Below, one piece after another: positions 1-6,665 of a stretch of 7,450 nucleotides of DNA. Made by a program: the position numbers and the translations under genes. The DNA is from Burkholderiales bacterium. GTDB taxonomy: Bacteria; Pseudomonadota; Gammaproteobacteria; Burkholderiales; SG8-41. Under the pieces are notes generated by a model, which searched no databases, was not told the DNA's origin, and saw only the letters and a list, made by a program, of their open reading frames with translations. The DNA lies in the NCBI GenBank assembly GCA_005800795.1, contig SYEN01000532.1:1-7450 (forward strand). Reading direction: 5' to 3'. Every line of letters begins with the position of its first letter. Position 1 is the first letter of the stretch.

Positions 1-146
1 GCAAAGAGCCCAAAAAGGGTCTGAATTACGCTTGAAAACGACTCAAAATCTAAAAAAATGGAATCTAAACCAGAAAAGTGTAAAGTCTGGTAATTCAGAG
101 GCGAATCGCCGGTTTTAAACAGGATTTGTAGAAGTGCCCTCAAGTG
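1..146 (+). promoter_or_regulatory. AT-rich leader upstream of the gfcA/yjbE-like gene
   Basis: This stretch is clearly richer in A and T than the coding DNA that follows and has no credible ORF, so it probably carries the promoter and 5' untranslated region of the exopolysaccharide operon. A TTGAAA at 32-37 resembles a -35 element, but no good -10 lies 16-18 bases after it. I found no sigma-54 type element and no recognisable RcsB-like box. The promoter role is inferred from position and composition only. Confidence 0.35.
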
Positions 147-154
147 AAAAGGAG
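147..154 (+). promoter_or_regulatory. Shine-Dalgarno sequence fixing the start of the Ala-rich protein
   Basis: AAAAGGAG ends six bases before the ATG at 161. This is the best ribosome binding site in the window. It rules out the longer in-frame start at 134, which would also put nine extra residues in front of a normal signal peptide. Confidence 0.85.
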
Positions 155-160
155 TTAAAC

Positions 161-1018
161 ATGACCAAAAAACTGATCGCTGTTGCTGTCGCTTCGCTGT
201 TTGCTGTCAGCCCAATCAACGCCCAAAGCCCTGCTGGCGCTGATACGGCCAAATCCAGCGCTGCGGGCGGTGGGGTTTCCGCAGGTGTGGTTGCAGCGGT
301 CGTAGTCGTTGTCGCGGTGGCCGCTGCTGCGTCGGGTGGTAGCGGTGGTGCATCCGCCCCGGCCACATCTACGCAAACTGCAACGGCCACTGCAACGGCC
401 ACAGCTGCGGCGGCTGGCAGTACAGCTGCAACTCAAGCAACGTTGGCTGCCGCCAATGCGGCGGCCGGTAATACCGCTGCCAATGCGGCGGCTGTTGCTG
501 CAGGGGTGAACAATAATGCGGGCGTCGTTGCCGCGGCCAGTGCATCGACCGCTGCGGCCACTGCTGCTGCTGCCGCTGCTACCGCAGCCGCTACTGCGGC
601 TTCGAATTTATCTGCCGCTTCCACAACGACTATTGCCGGGGTGGTCAACCCGGCCAATAACCAAGTTATCTGCGCAGCTGCCACGACCTGCACAGCGGCA
701 GAAATTATCAACCTAAACTTAAAGGCAGCTGAAGCAGCAAAGACTGCTGCGGAAGCAGCTACTTCAGCGGCTGTAGCGCTCCGAGCCTACCTTAATGCGG
801 TCCTTTTAGTTGCTCCTGCAGCAAACGTCAGTGCTGCATTGACACAGTTAGTTGCTGCTGAGAATGCTGCAATTGCCTCACAAACGGCAGCGAACAATAC
901 CATCGCTGCTTACGAAACCGCAAAGACTGCGGCAGGGATAACTGGAACTGTCATAGCAAACACGACTACCGGAACTACTGGCACCACTGGCACCACTGGC
1001 ACCACTGGCACCCGTTAA
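161..1018 (+). CDS. Secreted Ala/Thr-rich YjbE/GfcA-like exopolysaccharide protein
   Basis: This 285-residue protein starts with a Sec signal peptide (KK, hydrophobic core, likely cleavage after Ala21). A Gly-rich stretch follows, then a Val/Ala hydrophobic segment at 40-57, then a Gly/Ser turn. That order, and a C-terminus of Thr/Gly repeats ending in Arg, matches E. coli GfcA and YjbE, the first genes of the group-4 capsule and yjbEFGH operons, whose molecular role is unknown. Those proteins are only about 80-100 residues. Here a long Ala-rich body (about 62-260) is inserted, with an Ala/Thr low-complexity part (72-155), a C-x5-C pair (Cys171, Cys177) and a more regular helical part with Glu, Lys and Leu (182-260). 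The start is set by the SD at 147-154. The two genes that follow are the expected yjbF and yjbG/H partners, which supports the call. Homology rests on architecture and context, since low-complexity sequence aligns poorly. The family call is fairly safe; the function is not known. Confidence 0.72.
   Translation: MTKKLIAVAVASLFAVSPINAQSPAGADTAKSSAAGGGVSAGVVAAVVVVVAVAAAASGGSGGASAPATSTQTATATATATAAAAGSTAATQATLAAANAAAGNTAANAAAVAAGVNNNAGVVAAASASTAAATAAAAAATAAATAASNLSAASTTTIAGVVNPANNQVICAAATTCTAAEIINLNLKAAEAAKTAAEAATSAAVALRAYLNAVLLVAPAANVSAALTQLVAAENAAIASQTAANNTIAAYETAKTAAGITGTVIANTTTGTTGTTGTTGTTGTR
377..400 (+). repeat. Two tandem 12-bp units in the Ala/Thr-coding region
   Basis: The unit ACTGCAACGGCC occurs twice in direct tandem inside the Ala-rich gene and encodes alternating Thr-Ala. 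A 14-base identity (452-465 and 479-492) recurs 27 bases apart, giving a nine-residue AANAAA period. These look like traces of in-frame repeat expansion. Confidence 0.7.
968..1012 (+). repeat. 9-bp tandem repeat encoding a Thr-Gly-Thr tail
   Basis: Four perfect copies of ACTGGCACC lie at 977-985, 986-994, 995-1003 and 1004-1012, preceded by a degenerate copy at 968-976. They encode residues 270-284 as Thr-Gly-Thr units, followed by a final Arg and the stop. The unit is a multiple of three, so gain or loss by slippage would lengthen or shorten the tail without a frameshift. Confidence 0.92.
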
Positions 1019-1044
1019 TCGTCGGCTGTACATTTTGTTGACTT

Positions 1045-1080
1045 AAGGCCCCAAGGGCCTATCCTTGGGGCCTTTTCTTT
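1045..1080 (+). terminator. Strong intrinsic terminator after the Ala-rich gene
   Basis: A perfect 12-bp stem (AAGGCCCCAAGG at 1045-1056, CCTTGGGGCCTT at 1063-1074) with a six-base loop is followed by a T-rich run (TTTTCTTTT). It lies 26 bases after the stop codon and 24 bases before the next gene. The opposite strand has no T tract after the stem, so it should act on plus-strand transcripts only. It would favour high production of the first protein, with limited readthrough into the secretion genes. Confidence 0.9.
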
Positions 1081-1104
1081 TGGTGCGATCGTAGGCAGTT
1101 ATAC

Positions 1105-1782
1105 ATGCGGCTGTATTCGTTACGATGGGCGGGTTTGGCGCAAGGCGTTTTGATCGTGCTGATGGCGCTGGCCGTACTGCTGCTCGGCGCTTGCGGCCAT
1201 ACACCGGTTTCCCGAACGGTCTGGGATGCCCTGAGCACGGGCAAGAGTGTCGATGCCATCAACCTCAATCCGAATCTGCGTTACCTGCGTGTAACCGCGC
1301 GTGGGCGCGTGGTGCTGATGGTGCTGGGCTACGTGGAATCCGCGCCAGATGGTGATCTCGAAACCTGGTATAGCAGCGAAGGTGAAGTGCTGCGCCTGAA
1401 GAGTGGCCGGGTGGTAGCTACCGTGGGTCTTGAAACCGACTGGCGTGAGGTGCGGAATGTTTCGTTGCCGCCCTGGAAAGGCTTCACTGGCCAGTCGCCT
1501 GTTACCTACCAACGCGAACGCGACGAAATGCCCGGGTTTCGCTTTGGTATTGCCGAAACCGTATCGCTCTACGCGGTTCGCGCGCCTACCAACGCGCTAC
1601 TGGTGGGTTTGCCCGCGCAGGAATTGCGCTGGTTTGAGGAGGCGGTGCAAGGCCAATTCGGTGGCTTGTCCTCGGCCCGTTACGCGCTGCGTACTACAGA
1701 TGGCGAACCCCGCGTCGTCTACGGGGAGCAGTGCCTCTCGCCGAATTTTTGTCTGGCGTGGCAAGTGTGGCCGGCCAAGTGA
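1105..1782 (+). CDS. YjbF/GfcB-like group-4 capsule lipoprotein
   Basis: This 225-residue protein has a lipoprotein signal: Arg at residues 2 and 7, a hydrophobic core to about residue 27, and a lipobox Leu-Gly-Ala-Cys with Cys30 as the lipidated residue. A lysine or aspartate inner-membrane retention signal is absent (Gly and His follow Cys30), so outer-membrane anchoring facing the periplasm is expected. The length and the body, including the RFGIAETVSLYAVRAP region around 145-162, fit the YjbF/GfcB family, which is needed for exopolysaccharide or group-4 capsule export in E. coli but whose biochemical role is unsettled. Two late cysteines (Cys210, Cys216) could form a disulfide. The ATG at 1105 has only a weak SD (TAGG at 1092-1095). 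The stop TGA overlaps the GTG of the next gene, which implies translational coupling. Confidence 0.82.
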   Translation: MRLYSLRWAGLAQGVLIVLMALAVLLLGACGHTPVSRTVWDALSTGKSVDAINLNPNLRYLRVTARGRVVLMVLGYVESAPDGDLETWYSSEGEVLRLKSGRVVATVGLETDWREVRNVSLPPWKGFTGQSPVTYQRERDEMPGFRFGIAETVSLYAVRAPTNALLVGLPAQELRWFEEAVQGQFGGLSSARYALRTTDGEPRVVYGEQCLSPNFCLAWQVWPAK

Positions 1783-4700
1783 AGCGAATTCCCTTGAGGC
1801 GCAAACTGTCAGCGCCGTGGCTGCCGTGCGCCTTGGCACTGTGTCCGTTGTGGCCTACCGCCCACGCGCAATGGACATTGAAGCTCGAGGCCGCTGTCGA
1901 CCCGCGTGAAGGTGTGCGGCGCTTCGCCGGTGTGTCCAGTGAAGGCGAACGTGTGGCTGGTACAACTGGCGAAACTATAAGCATGGCGCCCGGAGGGCAA
2001 AGCAAAGGGGTGCGTTATATTCCCGCCGCGCGGGACGATGGACAAGCCCGAGCCACTACATCGCAGAGTAAAAGCCAGCGTGGTGCACCTGCCGTGCGCG
2101 TGACTGCCACTACGCCGCGCGAAGGAATGCGCCTGGCGACAGGTCCACTAGGCGATGGCGGGCAGCTTACTGCTGCCGTGCAGCGAGAAACAGGAAATCT
2201 CGCCGCCACTGCGCCGCGCGATGGCGAACGTCTGAGTGACTGGCTGTTGCGCCAACCGGCAGATGTACGGGCCTACTACACCGGGCTTCAATGGCAGGTG
2301 CCCGGCGTGCGTGGTTCCCAGGCCGGGCTGAAACGAGATTTGCTCAATTGGCTTGCTCCGGGTGAAATCAAGACAGCCGCGCACGCAAATCTGGCGCACT
2401 TAATCGACGCGTTGCCTGTTACCGGCCGCGTACCCATTCCGATCGCCGATGCGCGCTGGCTGCAGGCGCACCCGAAAGAAGACCCTGTATTGGAGTACAA
2501 CCATACGGTGGTGTTGCCGAATCGCCCAACCACGGTAAGCGTGATTACCACCGAGGGTCAACGCTGCACGCTGCCGCATCGGCCCGGCGGCGAGGCGCGT
2601 GACTACCTTAAAGCCTGCGAGCCCGCGCGCATCGGCCGCATCGATCGCGCGTGGCTGATACAACCCGATGGCAGTGTGCGTGTCATGGGCATTTCCTCGT
2701 GGAATGCGCAAGCCCAGGAGCAGGTGGCGCCGGGTGCGCTGCTCTGGGCGCCGGTGCGGGACAGCAGTTGGCCGCTGCAGTTTTCGACCATGCTCGTGCA
2801 ATTTCTGGCTACGCAGGGTTACGACACGATACTCGCCGCTGATGAGTTCCCCAGCGTTGCCCCGGCAGCAGCCGTAACGCCGGGCGTGCCGGCACGCGAC
2901 CCGGTGGTTACCGCAAATGACTGGGGCGTTATCGGCCTTTTGCAAACGCCTACGGCGCGCATGGCCGAGGTAGGCGATTTTCGCTTTCATATCAGCCGCG
3001 TTTACCCCTACGTTCGCGGCAGTATACTCATGCAGCCGTTCGATTGGCTGGAGGTGGGGTATCGTTACACGGATATCAAGAACCGCCTCTACGATCCCAC
3101 ACTGGTTTTGGGTACCCAATCGAACAAGGATAAGAGCATCGATTTCAAGGTGCGTCTGATCAAGGAAACCGAGCTCTGGCCGCAGCTTGCTGTGGGCGTC
3201 ACCGATATCGGAGGCACTGGCCTGTTCTCCAGCGAGTACGTGGTTGCCAATAAACGAACTGGCAATTTTGACTGGAGTCTGGGTATAGGCTGGGGAAACC
3301 TGGGGGCGAGCGGCAATGTCCGCAACCCCCTCACCTTGCTCAGTAACCGCTTTGAAACGCGACAGGGCGGGGCGACAGTGACCGGTGGCACCGTCAACGC
3401 CAAATCCTACTTTCGCGGCAGCAGCTCCCTCTTCGGCGGGGTGCAGTACCACACACCTTGGGACAAGTGGTTGGTAAAAGCCGAATACGACGGCAACAAC
3501 TACCAACGTGAGCCACAGGCCAACAACCAGGTGCAGCGTTCTCCGATAAATCTGGGCGTGGTGTACCGGTATAACCCGTTCCTCGATGTGTCTGTCGGGA
3601 TCGAGCGTGGCAACACGTTGATGCTGAGCCTTACCGTGCACGCGCCACTGAACCGTCTCCATGCCCCCAAAGTATCGGATGCGCCCACGCCCCGCGTTGT
3701 CGCAAGCCGTCCGGTGGAGGAACCCACATGGGTGGCCACCGCAAATGACATTCTGGCCATGTCTAATTGGGGGGTGCGGCAATTCAACCGCGAAGGCGAT
3801 GTGCTACAGGTGGTTATAGAAAGCCCGCAGGGCGCTCACTGGAACGAACGCATTGAGCGTATTACTGCCGTGTTGCATCGGGATGCTCCGGCCCCGGTCA
3901 ACACCTTTGAACTAATTTTCGTCGAACAGCGTATGCTGCTGACCAAACGCGTGATTCAGCGTGAACCCTGGGTGAGGAAAACCCTTCAGCGTCAAGCTTT
4001 GTCCGATGGTTTTCAGGCCGCCGTGGCGGTAGAGCCACCAGATGCTGTGCCGTCGTCACCTTTCTGGAAGGCCAACCGACCCGCATTCGGCTATGCGTTC
4101 GTGCCCACATGGCAGCAGAATCTGGGCGGCCCCGACGGGTTCTTGCTGTTCCAGGCTGGTGTGGCGACCGCCTTTGGATTGAAACTCTCGCAGGATACTG
4201 CGATCTCCGGATCGCTCAATCTTGGCCTGTACGATAATTACGACAAGTTTAAATACACCGCGCCCAGCAATTTGCCGCGCGTGCGTACTTTTCTGCGCGA
4301 GTACACGACCTCAACTCGCCTCACCCTACCCAACCTGCAAATTACCCGCATGGGCAAGATGGGCGCCAATCAGTTCTACAGTGCGTACGGCGGCTATCTG
4401 GAGAACATGTATGCCGGCGTGGGGGGTGAGTGGCTTTACCGCCCGTGGCACAGCCCGCTTGCCATTGGCATTGATGCCAATTTTGTGCAACAGCGCAGCT
4501 TCAGACAAAATTTCACCTTCAACAAGGCGGATACGCAAACTGGTTATCGCGTAGCCACGGGCCATGCCACAGCGTATTGGGACACCGGTTGGAACTCCAC
4601 TCACGTCAAACTGCAAGTTGGGCGTTATCTGGCGAAAGATAGTGGAGCGACACTCGACGTCAGCCGTTCATTTGCCAACGGTGTCGTCATTGGTGCCTGG

Positions 4701-4952
4701 GCTACGAAAACGAATATCACTGCCGAACAGTTTGGCGAGGGCAGTTTTGACAAGGGCATTTATGTCAGGATTCCCTTCGAAGTGATGACCACCACGCGCA
4801 GCGGCGGTGTGGCCAGTCTTGTTTACAACCCGTTGACGCGGGATGGCGGCGCGCGGCTTAACCGCAGCATCACAATGTACAACGCGACCAATCCTCGCGG
4901 CAAACATCAGACGAGTTACGTTCCGGGTAACAGCGTCGAGTCAGGACACTAG
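1779..4952 (+). CDS. GfcC/YjbG-YjbH/GfcD fusion, outer-membrane exopolysaccharide export protein
   Basis: This 1057-residue protein joins two proteins that are separate in E. coli. Residues 1-30 are a signal peptide (basic start, hydrophobic core, cleavage after AHA). Residues 31-140 are low-complexity, with repeated PREG/PRDG motifs. Residues about 145-350 look like GfcC/YjbG: RLSDWLL, then WLIQPDGSV near 292-300 and WN...APGALLWAP near 308-325. From residue 380 to the end it matches YjbH/GfcD, with a GLLQTPTARMAE signature just after Trp382, QPFDWLEVGYRYTDI near 417-431, a linker domain around 651, and a second beta-rich half from about 770 ending with PLTRDGGARLNR. E. coli YjbH is about 700 residues, so this module is complete. 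YjbH is thought to be an outer-membrane barrel protein for polysaccharide secretion. I chose the GTG at 1779: it overlaps the previous stop (GTGA) and starts directly at the signal peptide. An upstream GTG at 1731 would add 16 residues that spoil the signal. Confidence 0.88.
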   Translation: MKRIPLRRKLSAPWLPCALALCPLWPTAHAQWTLKLEAAVDPREGVRRFAGVSSEGERVAGTTGETISMAPGGQSKGVRYIPAARDDGQARATTSQSKSQRGAPAVRVTATTPREGMRLATGPLGDGGQLTAAVQRETGNLAATAPRDGERLSDWLLRQPADVRAYYTGLQWQVPGVRGSQAGLKRDLLNWLAPGEIKTAAHANLAHLIDALPVTGRVPIPIADARWLQAHPKEDPVLEYNHTVVLPNRPTTVSVITTEGQRCTLPHRPGGEARDYLKACEPARIGRIDRAWLIQPDGSVRVMGISSWNAQAQEQVAPGALLWAPVRDSSWPLQFSTMLVQFLATQGYDTILAADEFPSVAPAAAVTPGVPARDPVVTANDWGVIGLLQTPTARMAEVGDFRFHISRVYPYVRGSILMQPFDWLEVGYRYTDIKNRLYDPTLVLGTQSNKDKSIDFKVRLIKETELWPQLAVGVTDIGGTGLFSSEYVVANKRTGNFDWSLGIGWGNLGASGNVRNPLTLLSNRFETRQGGATVTGGTVNAKSYFRGSSSLFGGVQYHTPWDKWLVKAEYDGNNYQREPQANNQVQRSPINLGVVYRYNPFLDVSVGIERGNTLMLSLTVHAPLNRLHAPKVSDAPTPRVVASRPVEEPTWVATANDILAMSNWGVRQFNREGDVLQVVIESPQGAHWNERIERITAVLHRDAPAPVNTFELIFVEQRMLLTKRVIQREPWVRKTLQRQALSDGFQAAVAVEPPDAVPSSPFWKANRPAFGYAFVPTWQQNLGGPDGFLLFQAGVATAFGLKLSQDTAISGSLNLGLYDNYDKFKYTAPSNLPRVRTFLREYTTSTRLTLPNLQITRMGKMGANQFYSAYGGYLENMYAGVGGEWLYRPWHSPLAIGIDANFVQQRSFRQNFTFNKADTQTGYRVATGHATAYWDTGWNSTHVKLQVGRYLAKDSGATLDVSRSFANGVVIGAWATKTNITAEQFGEGSFDKGIYVRIPFEVMTTTRSGGVASLVYNPLTRDGGARLNRSITMYNATNPRGKHQTSYVPGNSVESGH

Positions 4953-4976
4953 CCCGCCCTTTGATATTCCCGTAAT

Positions 4977-5696
4977 ATGGTCAAGATGAATTCTTCGGAA
5001 CAACAGACGCAGGACTGGTATGCAAAGTACTACGCCGAGAAGGGTTTGGATCGCAATGATCTGCTGACTAACCCTGAGGTGTTATTCCAGATTTTGGCCT
5101 GCGAGCGATCAGTGATTAGCGCCTTGCGCGCCGCCAACATATGCGATCGTACTGTTACTCGTGTGCTTGATGTCGGTTGTGGCGCAGGTGCCAGTTTGCT
5201 CAGATTTGTCGGAATGGGATTCGAGCCCTCCAACCTTTACGGCGTGGACATAATGGACGAGCGCATTCGAGAGGCTCGCGCAAGGCTGCCAGGCCTAAAA
5301 TTCTCTTGCGCCGACGCTACTGCACTGCCATTCGAATCGAATTCATTCGATTTGGTTCTCGAATCAACCATGTTTGTGCAGCTTACTGATGAGGCGTTGG
5401 CGCAAAAAATCGCAGCAGAAATGTTGCGTGTAACGAAAAAAAATGGGCATTTGTTGCTGATCGACTGGCGTTACTCCAAGCCGGGCAGTGCCGATTACCG
5501 CGGACTGTCGATGCAGCGGCTTAAGCGTCTGTTTGCGGTTCCAACCGACTCGTGTGTAGAGTTCGTCAGTCCCGGCTCCTTGGTGCCGCCCATTGGCCGT
5601 CGAATTTCTCGAAGCTTACCTAGCCTGTATTTCCTGCTTGAGGCGGTGTTTCCAATCTTGGCTGGGCAAACAGCGACTTTGCTCCGCAGACTTTAA
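4977..5696 (+). CDS. Class I SAM-dependent methyltransferase of the exopolysaccharide cluster
   Basis: This 239-residue protein has the Rossmann methyltransferase pattern: motif I VLDVGCGAG at 63-71, the acidic residue binding the SAM ribose at Asp91 (GVDI), the ADATALPF...FDLV block at 112-127, and the beta-5 region with GHLLLIDW at 157-164. This is the Methyltransf_11/25 type. The N-terminus (WYAKYY...DRNDLLTNPEVLFQ) resembles methyltransferases found in glycan gene clusters, from memory only. The last 24 residues are hydrophobic with basic ends, which could allow membrane contact. It begins 24 bases after the YjbH stop with no terminator between, so co-transcription is likely. No clear SD precedes ATG 4977 or the second ATG at 4986. 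It looks more AT-rich than the genes before it, which may mean later acquisition. The substrate is unknown; sugar or lipid-carrier methylation is inference. Confidence 0.8.
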   Translation: MVKMNSSEQQTQDWYAKYYAEKGLDRNDLLTNPEVLFQILACERSVISALRAANICDRTVTRVLDVGCGAGASLLRFVGMGFEPSNLYGVDIMDERIREARARLPGLKFSCADATALPFESNSFDLVLESTMFVQLTDEALAQKIAAEMLRVTKKNGHLLLIDWRYSKPGSADYRGLSMQRLKRLFAVPTDSCVEFVSPGSLVPPIGRRISRSLPSLYFLLEAVFPILAGQTATLLRRL

Positions 5697-5748
5697 CGAA
5701 TGGTCATTTCAAGCAGTTTTTGCTCGAAGTGATTGAATTTCAACAAAT

Positions 5749-5777
5749 AAAAAAATGACAGCGTCGAAATCGGCTGT
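5749..5777 (-). terminator. Weak possible terminator for the minus-strand genes
   Basis: On the minus strand a 5-bp stem (ACAGC/GCTGT, plus positions 5758-5762 and 5773-5777, 10-base loop) is followed after two bases by seven Ts. It lies about 120 bases after the stop of the ceramidase-like gene. The stem is short, so this is tentative. Confidence 0.3.
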
Positions 5778-5861
5778 ATTGAGCTCGTACGCTTAGCTGT
5801 GATATGAGATTCGTAAAATCAGATTTTTCCTGAGTCATTCAGCTGGCATGTGTCGGCATTG

Positions 5862-5883
5862 ACCGGCTCTGTTACCGGTTTTT
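5862..5883 (+). terminator. Weak possible terminator for the plus-strand operon
   Basis: ACCGG (5862-5866) pairs with CCGGT (5875-5879) across an eight-base loop and runs into TTTTT (5879-5883). It lies about 165 bases past the methyltransferase stop, just before the convergent gene ends. The stem has only 5 bp, so its efficiency is doubtful. Confidence 0.4.
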
Positions 5884-5899
5884 CATCGCGCGGAGTGCT

Positions 5900-6640
5900 T
5901 CAGCGCAATTCTGTTGCGACCCGCGAAGGTCGCCGCCGCCGCAACATCATCAGCAGCATCAACGGTGCCAGCGCCGCGATCAGATGCTTGAGGCTGTGGC
6001 CGCTGATCCATTGCGCGGTGAAGGTGAACGCGTCATGGTCAAAGCCCTCGGCAACTTTTGCCAGTGCGTAAAAGCCCAGCCCGTATAACAGATAGACGCG
6101 ATGCGAATAGCGCGCGGGGAACATCGCCAGCACAAACGGGATCGCCAGCAGCGGCGCGAGCTGCACCCAGATGTACATGCGCAGATCATCCGTGTGACGC
6201 CACCAAAACACGCTGGCGATGCCCAATACCAGCGCGGGGATCAACACGGGCTTTTCAATGCGCGCGCCGAGGTGCTCGCTTAACAACGCGGTGAACAGCC
6301 CCATGAACGCCAGTGTCATCGGCAGCCGGTCCCACACCAGCGTGTCGTCGTTGGGTCGATAGTGGTAATAGGCGGAGCCGAAAAATACCAGTGCCACACC
6401 GGCGAAGAACATCATCCACGAGAGGTGCGCACCGTCCCGTAGATTGCGGCGACACCAAACCCAGCCCCACAGTCCCACCAGCAGGAACGCGAGGTTCGAC
6501 GCGACATTGCTGAAGTTGACAATGCCCAGACACGTGCGCGTGTCGGCAAAAAGGTGGTAGCCCTTGCTTTGCGGGATGGGGCCGTACAGCAACAACAGAT
6601 AGACGAGGGGCGCGGCGATGATCGCCAGCAGCCACGTCAT
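5900..6640 (-). CDS. Ceramidase-like CREST superfamily membrane hydrolase
   Basis: This 246-residue protein is almost entirely hydrophobic, with about seven predicted membrane helices. It has the pattern of the alkaline ceramidase / CREST superfamily: Ser89-x3-His93 (GSAYYH), Asp104 eleven residues later (WDRLPM), and His215-x3-His219 (GHSLKH). The spacing of Ser, first His and Asp is the same as in human ACER3 (S77, H81, D92), where the three His and the Asp hold the catalytic zinc. An N-terminal FADTR...GIVNFSNVASNL block (31-50) is typical of bacterial members. These are annotated as ceramidase-domain proteins, but most bacteria lack ceramide, so the true amide or lipid substrate is unknown. 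I chose ATG 6640, 25 bases after the upstream stop. A TTG at 6676 would add 12 polar residues and overlap the previous gene; neither start has a good SD. It probably shares a transcript with the dehydrogenase. Confidence 0.82.
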   Translation of the reverse strand: MTWLLAIIAAPLVYLLLLYGPIPQSKGYHLFADTRTCLGIVNFSNVASNLAFLLVGLWGWVWCRRNLRDGAHLSWMMFFAGVALVFFGSAYYHYRPNDDTLVWDRLPMTLAFMGLFTALLSEHLGARIEKPVLIPALVLGIASVFWWRHTDDLRMYIWVQLAPLLAIPFVLAMFPARYSHRVYLLYGLGFYALAKVAEGFDHDAFTFTAQWISGHSLKHLIAALAPLMLLMMLRRRRPSRVATELR

Positions 6641-6665
6641 GCGGCTGTTCCACTGCAGGGGCGGA

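Larger units (their letters stand above)
5697..5899. other. Convergent intergenic region
   Basis: This 203-base AT-rich stretch separates the stops of the plus-strand methyltransferase and the minus-strand ceramidase-like gene. Apart from the two weak terminator-like hairpins listed separately, I see no gene, no RNA signature and no insertion-sequence ends. Confidence 0.6.

Noticed and set aside
1..20. GCCC-A5-GGGT hairpin at the left edge as a terminator of a preceding gene
   Set aside because: The stem is about four pairs including a wobble, and no T tract follows.
377..492. Short direct repeats considered as a CRISPR or recombination array
   Set aside because: The repeats are short, in frame and encode Ala/Thr/Asn-rich protein, with no regular unique spacers.
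115..711. Minus-strand Ala/Thr-rich frames opposite the first gene
   Set aside because: GCN-rich coding DNA reads as low-complexity sequence on the other strand too; there is no independent start signal or signature.
1038..1066. TTGACT at 1038-1043 as the -35 of a promoter for the lipoprotein gene
   Set aside because: No matching -10 occurs at 16-18 bases, and the site overlaps the terminator stem.
1731..1778. Upstream GTG start for the fusion protein, with GGGGAG just before it
   Set aside because: The SD-like run is only about two bases from the GTG, the extension buries the signal peptide, and the overlap with the lipoprotein gene would be 52 bases.
2400..3782. Long minus-strand open frame (460 codons) opposite the YjbH-fusion gene
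   Set aside because: It lies fully inside the well-supported plus-strand gene, has no domain signature and a His/Arg-rich composition typical of an antisense shadow of GC-rich coding DNA.
5815..5827. AAAATC-A-GATTTT palindrome as an operator or hairpin
   Set aside because: A one-base loop cannot form a hairpin and short AT palindromes are expected by chance in this AT-rich gap.
5850..6513. Plus-strand frames opposite the ceramidase-like gene
   Set aside because: Arg/Ala-rich shadows with no signature; the minus-strand gene has a complete family pattern.
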